From Zeugodacus cucurbitae (taxonomy: Eukaryota; Arthropoda; Insecta; Diptera; Tephritidae), in NCBI RefSeq assembly GCF_028554725.1, contig NC_071669.1:14637001-14701000 (forward strand): DNA of 64,000 nucleotides. The letters run 5' to 3'. This document shows positions 58,591-64,000 of the stretch, in pieces (positions within the stretch are counted from its first letter, which is position 1; the number at the start of each line of letters is the position of its first letter). Below the pieces are notes generated by a model, which saw nothing but the letters and a program-made list of their open reading frames with translations, searched no databases and was not told the DNA's origin. Both the position numbers and the translations under genes were made by a program.

Positions 58591-60822
58591 CTGTCATTTA
58601 ATTGCGGGCATTAAAAATTGTAATCATTCGCAGATTAAAGTGCTATTAAAATGTAAAGAGTTGAGCAGGACTGTTCAATGCGTAATGTGTAAATGTGATA
58701 TTGGGTATATTATAAATAATATAGAGTGATCCAAACAATGTTTATTTATAAAATGAAAAAAATTCTTACAACTCAGTATCAGGGAACAAATTTCTAGGAA
58801 TAATGGTGGTGACCAGTTGACACCATCTATGTGAGATCGTGTCAAACAAGGCGTCATCTGTTTAAGTCAGGCACAGGTTCGCATTTCATAGTTATATGAG
58901 TTGAAGTTGTCCAATCATTGTGCGCCCGGTAAGCATAAAAATATTTTCGGGTGCCAGTTGTAGATTTGGTTTGTATGAATATGGCGTAGAAATATTTTAA
59001 AATTTCATTCTTGAAAGTTTCGCACTTGAGAGATAAAGATTATACCGCATTGGTTGTAAAACCTTCAGAGAACCAAAAGACGTAACGATAATAGAAAATA
59101 AAATGTGATTTGTGACAGATTGTCACAGATAGTACATTTTCTTGACTATTGGTACTGCTTCTAGCAACTGCGTATACTACTATATTATGCTCTCTACATT
59201 TTGAAACAAGCTTGTGTATTTTAGATACAAAGAGAGTCTTGTTTGGGTTAAAATAAATTGACCGGACCATATATTGAGGAGCAATTAATTGGAAAGGCTA
59301 TGAAGTTGAATTCATGCGAGTTACCACTGATATTAAAATATAAAAATATATTATTAATAAACGGATTATGTATCACCCTATATATATTATCTAAACAATC
59401 AGTGGTCTTCATGCGATTAAAATGGCTCGCGCGTGTATTGTGGCAGAAGTATTCGAAGCGTGACGCATTTGGAGTATTTTGAAAGCTAATAATCTGTATA
59501 ATTTTGTAAATATGAAATAAATTGTTGAAAAAATATATTTTTTCCTTTTGCTTTAAATATGTACTAATTAAAAAGTTTTCAATTTCATACTACTTTTCAT
59601 TCATTATATTTTCATAAATTATTCTTTATTTCTGCTATTTTGTGTTAAACTCGGTTAACCGCATAAATTTGCAACTTTTTCTAATGCAACTCGCAGTGAT
59701 TGCATAGAAAGTTTTTTCTTCGAACGAACGCAAAGCGATAAGTTAAAAGTAGAAAATATTCAAATTGAAAACAGTCAGAACAAAGCAAAACTTGTGTGTT
59801 GACAGCACAGATTACGCGGAAATCTGAAAAAAAGCTATTTTGATAAATTAACCACTTTGCAAACTCTGGCAAACAAAATCACAATAAAGATTGTTCAAAA
59901 AATCGCAACATTGAAACGGTGAGCGGCACGTGCATTGCCACAGACTGTAGGTGCATTTCTCGTCTCCCAAACGAATCTGCGTTGCTGCTGCCTACACGAA
60001 ATGAACTTGTCTTCAATTATAGAAAAAAAAACTTGTATTTCCACAAATTTTCGCTGTCCACCAACGTACACAATTTTGCAATTTTTGCAGCGCGTGCAAA
60101 GATGCAACAAATCTAATAATACTCATCACCCGCGCTAGACGCTGTAATCACTCATGTTTTTCCACTTTTTTCATAGTAATTTGCGCTCGTCTGCTCGTTG
60201 AATAAATGGATTTCTATGTGGCGCCCTCTAATATTACCTAGCTTAACATGTCATTTCAAGTGTCATATATTTACGCAGTTATATGCCTGTGTGTATTACT
60301 GCTGTCTGTCTTAGATTTGTCGTAATTGGAAGCACTTGTCAGTGGTACGATATTAGTATTGACAACACAACCAGACTGAATGATGTTGATGTTAATAGTG
60401 ATGCCATTCACAATTTGTCATTTGCACTATGTATTCCTTTTTGCAATTTTTGTCATGCTATTTGCAATTTTGACATGCTGATTATTTTTTTGCTTTTGTG
60501 GACATATTTGTTTTCAGTTTTCTATTTTGCAATTTCAACTTTTCTCTTGTGCTGTTATCTGTCTGTTTTCAATGGTCAGTTTGAGCAAAGTTTGCATCTC
60601 CGCCAGAAGCTTTGATTTGATTCTTGTATTTATCATATGTTTACCGTTTTTCGTATTTTTCACCTTGACATGTGTTTAATTTGGGAATATTAATTTCACG
60701 TTAATAAGCATCAGCAGCTAGAATATTAACAACTTTCAGAAAAGTTCAATCGATGATACCACAACCAAACTGTCAGTTTTATAAAGTATGCCTTTGGCCA
60801 CATAATTACTTGTAGGTATGTA
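58591..60822. other. Gene-free stretch
   Basis: Open frames up to 110 codons (60283-60615) are Cys/Phe/Leu-rich translations of TTTTGC-rich DNA with no recognised domain. Nothing else is seen. Confidence 0.4.
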
Positions 60823-61505
60823 ATTGGCGTTGAACCGTTTAGCCGGTTATAGCCGAATCGATGAGAGCGCGCCACTCCTCTCTTTTCTTCGCTGTTCGGC
60901 GCCAGTTGGAGACTCCAAGTGTAACCAGGTCTCTCTCCACCTGCTCCCTCCAACAGAGTGGATGCCTTCACCTTCCTCGGCTTCCTCCGGCGGGTACTGC
61001 ATCGAACACTTTCAGAACTGGAGTGTTTTCGTCCATTCGGACAACATGACCTTACAAGCGTAGCCGCTGTCTTTTTATTCGCTGAACTATGTCAATGTCG
61101 TCGTATAACTCGTTCAGCTCATCGTTCTATCGTCTGCGGTATTCACCGTTGCCAATGTTCTGAGGACTATAAATCTTGCGCAAAATTTTCATCTCGAAAA
61201 CTCCTAGAGTCGTCTCATCTGATGTTGACATCGTCCAAGCTTCTGCACCATAAAGCAGGATGGGAATGATAATCGCCTTATAGAGTTCGATTTTGGTTCG
61301 TCGAGAGAGGACTTTACTTTCCAATTGCCTACTCAGTAAAAAGTAGCATCTGTTGGCAAGAGTGATTCTGCGCTGGATTTCGAGGCTGACATTGTTCGTG
61401 TTGTTGATGCTGGTTCCCAGGTATACGAAAGTATCTACAACTTCGAAGTTATGGCTGTCAACAGTGACGTGGGAGCCAAGAAGCGAATGCGCCGACTGTT
61501 ACGAC
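60823..61505 (-). pseudogene. Non-LTR retrotransposon reverse transcriptase C-terminal region
   Basis: Read from 61505 leftwards, one frame continues for about 220 codons to its natural stop at 60839-60841. It contains VDSHNFEVVDTFVYLGTSI, LEIQRRITLANRCYF, KVLSRRTKIELYKAI, LLYGAEAWTM, LGVFEMKILRKIY and DDIDIVQRIKR. It ends with GHVVRMDENTP, KVFDAVPAGGSRGR and WREQVERDLVTLGVSNWRR. These are the thumb and C-terminal blocks of the same family as the fragment at 12.4 kb. Three in-frame stops interrupt it (61127-61129, 61052-61054, 60968-60970) but there is no frameshift. After the stop the sequence ACGGTT(C)CAACGCCAAT is shared with the 12.4-kb copy. The catalytic YADD part is absent, as in a 5'-truncated insertion. 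Confidence 0.9.
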
Positions 61506-61631
61506 ATAATTACTTGGAGGGATTAATTATTTAAAATATCAAGATGTAAGATGGCTGTAATTTATTTGTTAAGGTCTCAAAAAATTTCTTTCCATGCGAT
61601 CTTTATCTCTGCTATGGCCAGGTCAAAGTTT

Positions 61632-62625
61632 GTCGGGGTATCTGAAACCACAAATTGAAATTTAAACTAAGAACCAGCTTGATTTTCAGTTCTCTCGGGA
61701 GGACTATGCAGCAGATGAGTGCGATGGGGATCTGGAACCGGATAGCTAAGTAATCTTATGGATTCTTGGAGACTTGGTTTATCGACGGCAGTATAAAGTG
61801 ATATTTAACTCGAGAAACTGGAGAAAACTTCTACTACGTACTGACCTTAAAACTTCGTTTCAATGGCTCTTCGACAGAGATGCCAAACACTTCGAGTTCG
61901 AAACGCTCACTAGAAGAAAGTAAGAAGTCCTAGGATTGCTCTAACGGCAAAGAGAAGACATAGTCCCGCTTGGCTTAAGACCTCTGTCAGATATCATATA
62001 TCTTTAGAAGCAACATAAGGTACTGAATACGTATCCACTTAGTAGAAACGGTTCTAGACTGCAAGAAGAATTAAATTATTCCCAAATTGAATAATTTAGT
62101 CGGGGTATCTGAAACCACAAAAGAAATTTAAACTAAAAACCTGCTTGATTTTTAGTTCTCGCGGGATGACTATGCAGCAGAAGAGTGCAAATGGCTCAAC
62201 TCAGCAAAAGTTGTAAGAAAGGCGGCTCATAGACCAGGAACCGGATAGCCAAGTAATCTATTGGATTCTTGAAGACTTGGTTTATCGGCGACACTACACT
62301 GGATATGAAGAAACTTTCTAATACGTACTGACAGTAAAACTAATTTTTAATGGCACTTCGACAGAGATGCCAAAACACTTCGAGCTCGAAACGATCACCA
62401 GAAGAAAGTAAGAAGTTCTAGGATTGCTGAGAGAACACAGCAGTAAGAAGTTCTAGTTCACAGAAAGTAAGAAGTTCTAGGATTGCTGAGAGAACACATA
62501 GTCTCGCTTGGCCTAAAACCTCTGTTAGAGATCATATTTCTAGCATCGTGAAGTACTGAATACGTATCCACAGTTAGTAGAAAAGGTTCCAGACTGCAAG
62601 ATTAATAAAATTATTCCCAAGTTGA
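61632..62625. repeat. Tandem duplication, ~467-bp unit, with a nested small duplication
   Basis: GTCGGGGTATCTGAAACCACAAA at 61632 recurs at 62099. Shared blocks continue in order: TTTAAACTAA, GACTATGCAGCAGA, GAACCGGATAGC, CTTCGACAGAGATGCCAAA, AGAAAGTAAGAAGT, TGAATACGTATCCAC and AATTATTCCCAA. Unit 1 lacks ~50 bases present in unit 2. In unit 2, AGAAAGTAAGAAGTTCTAGG and the following GATTGCTGAGAGAACACA occur twice (about 62403 and 62461). There is no sustained open frame. The repeat identity is unknown. Confidence 0.9.
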
Positions 62626-64000
62626 TATTGAAGCCTTCTTCTCTTTCTACCCACCATTTCAATGAAAAAGTACAAACGTTTGTTTCAATCAGACTATTTG
62701 ACCTTCAAATCTTAGAAAAACAAATCTTCAAGAAAAACAAATCTCCTTCCATAAAATACAACGAAGATACCAATAAAGCCTTACCCTATATGCTGTTAAC
62801 ATCTAAGAATTTGCATAGCTGCCGAAATGCGAATGATTTTTGCCGAAATTCTAAAATAAGCAAGGTGAATATGATTTAGCTGTAATTTCGTTTATTTCTA
62901 GCTCGCCTTTCCTGATTACGACTTTGGGTCAGCGGCCCTTGAAAACATTTACCCGATAAATCTCATAATCTCGTGAAATGCCCAAAGCAAATTGCCTTAC
63001 GGTCGTACTCGGTGGTCAACAACAATAATAAAGTAGTATATGAATACATGCCAGGCTTTCAATGCCAAGCGTAGTAAGAAGCAAAGCGCAAAAGGGAAAT
63101 GCAATAAGGGTACGTATTCCTCTACATGTACGTGGGTATATGTGTATGAATATGTGCTTGTATGTAAATTAAGTTGATCATAGCAGCGTAGACACACTAA
63201 GTAATACATCAGCAGTTTCGCACGGAGTGGCTCTTTCTCATATATGTTTGTATGCTAAATTGTGAGCTTTTATTGGATGTGGACAACTTCCTGTTCGCCT
63301 GTCGGATGAATGCACTAACAACAATAACAAGGAAAAAATCAACATACAAGGTCACCGTATCCAGCTATTTCATCGCATCGATGCCTTTATTTTGTCTGTA
63401 TGGATGCTGATGGACGCGGAGTCTTATATACATTCATATATTCTTAAATATAGCTCATCTACATATTCAATTTTGTAAACATATACACATACTTTTATGT
63501 AGAAGAAGAAGCACAAGAACACTTTGCCCCATACGGTCATCCTGCCGGATGGTTGTCAATTGTATCCTGCCAGTTTATCAGCTTTGTCGCTATGCACACA
63601 CATACTATATAAATGAGCCTGATATTTAGCCGCCATGACAGCTGTTTAGCAATTTGAATTTAAATTTGCTGTTATTAATATTGACAGCTCGTTCCGGGCT
63701 AAGTACTTGGGTATGCAAAGTAAAGTAGTCCGCTCAATATGCAAGTTTTTTTACTTTCTAAATAGAGAGATATTGCTAGTATGAGCTTACCTAGTGTAAA
63801 TACGAATGCGCAATTTTAGTTTTAAAATCACTAACATTATTTAAGCGAGTTTTCTTAGGTCAATAGTCAGTCAGGTCAGTGTCTCTACCTATGAGCTTGA
63901 ATTTGATGTCCATAGCATTGAAAACATTGAAATCTTCACGAGTTAAACCAAAATGTATATTCTTTGTAGCCGAAACTATCATCCTCTACACTACGTACAA
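62626..64000. other. Gene-free stretch to the window end
   Basis: Non-coding DNA. An 85-codon frame at 62622-62879 has no recognised domain. Nothing else is seen. Confidence 0.4.

Noticed and set aside
60283..60615. 110-codon frame with Cys and hydrophobic residues
   Set aside because: Composition follows TTTTGC-rich DNA, there is no domain or orthologue I recognise, and no splice or promoter support.

Overview
The window looks like nuclear DNA of a higher (brachyceran) fly, most likely a tephritid-type fruit fly. It is very A+T rich and gene poor, and it carries decayed mariner, Helitron, piggyBac-like and non-LTR elements. It also carries the dispersed repeats with ends like TTATACTCTCGCAA and GTTCGGGTGTAACCGAAC that I associate with fly genomes. 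The species call is an inference from this repeat content and from the one protein that can be read.

Only one gene can be supported with confidence: an allatostatin C (somatostatin-like) G-protein coupled receptor at 21158-22804 on the + strand. Its whole coding region is one uninterrupted exon. An intron acceptor lies at 21001-21005, a short 5' UTR follows, an in-frame stop precedes the ATG, and a candidate poly(A) signal lies about 115 bases after the stop. I see no second gene in the remaining ~62 kb. The DNA on both sides is probably intron, flank and intergenic space, with possible 5' UTR exons that cannot be placed by eye.

Layout of the rest. 0.9-1.9 kb: a mariner transposase remnant abutting the 3' end of a non-LTR retrotransposon with a TTAGG tail. 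3.9-5.1 kb: a fold-back repeat and a spaced degenerate satellite. 5.8-7.2 kb: a Helitron with both ends and a decayed helicase. 8.6 kb, 12.4 kb, 13.1 kb and 23.6 kb: non-LTR scraps. 10.9-11.9 kb: a cluster of GTGGCA motifs with two perfect palindromes. 24.2-25.3 kb: an extreme A+T block. 26.2 kb and 28.5 kb: a hexamer microsatellite and an 18-bp minisatellite. 30.5-31.7 kb: a full-length Helentron/DINE-like element, with partial copies at 6.2, 45.3, 52.9 and 57.4 kb. 36.2 kb: the RNase H end of another non-LTR family. 45.2-46.8 kb: a nested or chimeric repeat splitting a degenerate array. 50-55 kb: several local duplications. 56.1-56.7 kb: a piggyBac-like MITE with TTAA duplications. 58.2 kb: a second mariner remnant. 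60.8-61.5 kb: a non-LTR end readable in one frame with three stops. 61.6-62.6 kb: a ~467-bp tandem duplication.

The transposon-derived sequences are broken and do not work together as a system. The one functional unit is the neuropeptide receptor. No convincing new gene system is present. The most interesting structures are the Helitron with precise termini, the Helentron-like family with its chimeric and duplicated copies, and the observation that the telomere-like TTAGG runs are retrotransposon tails.
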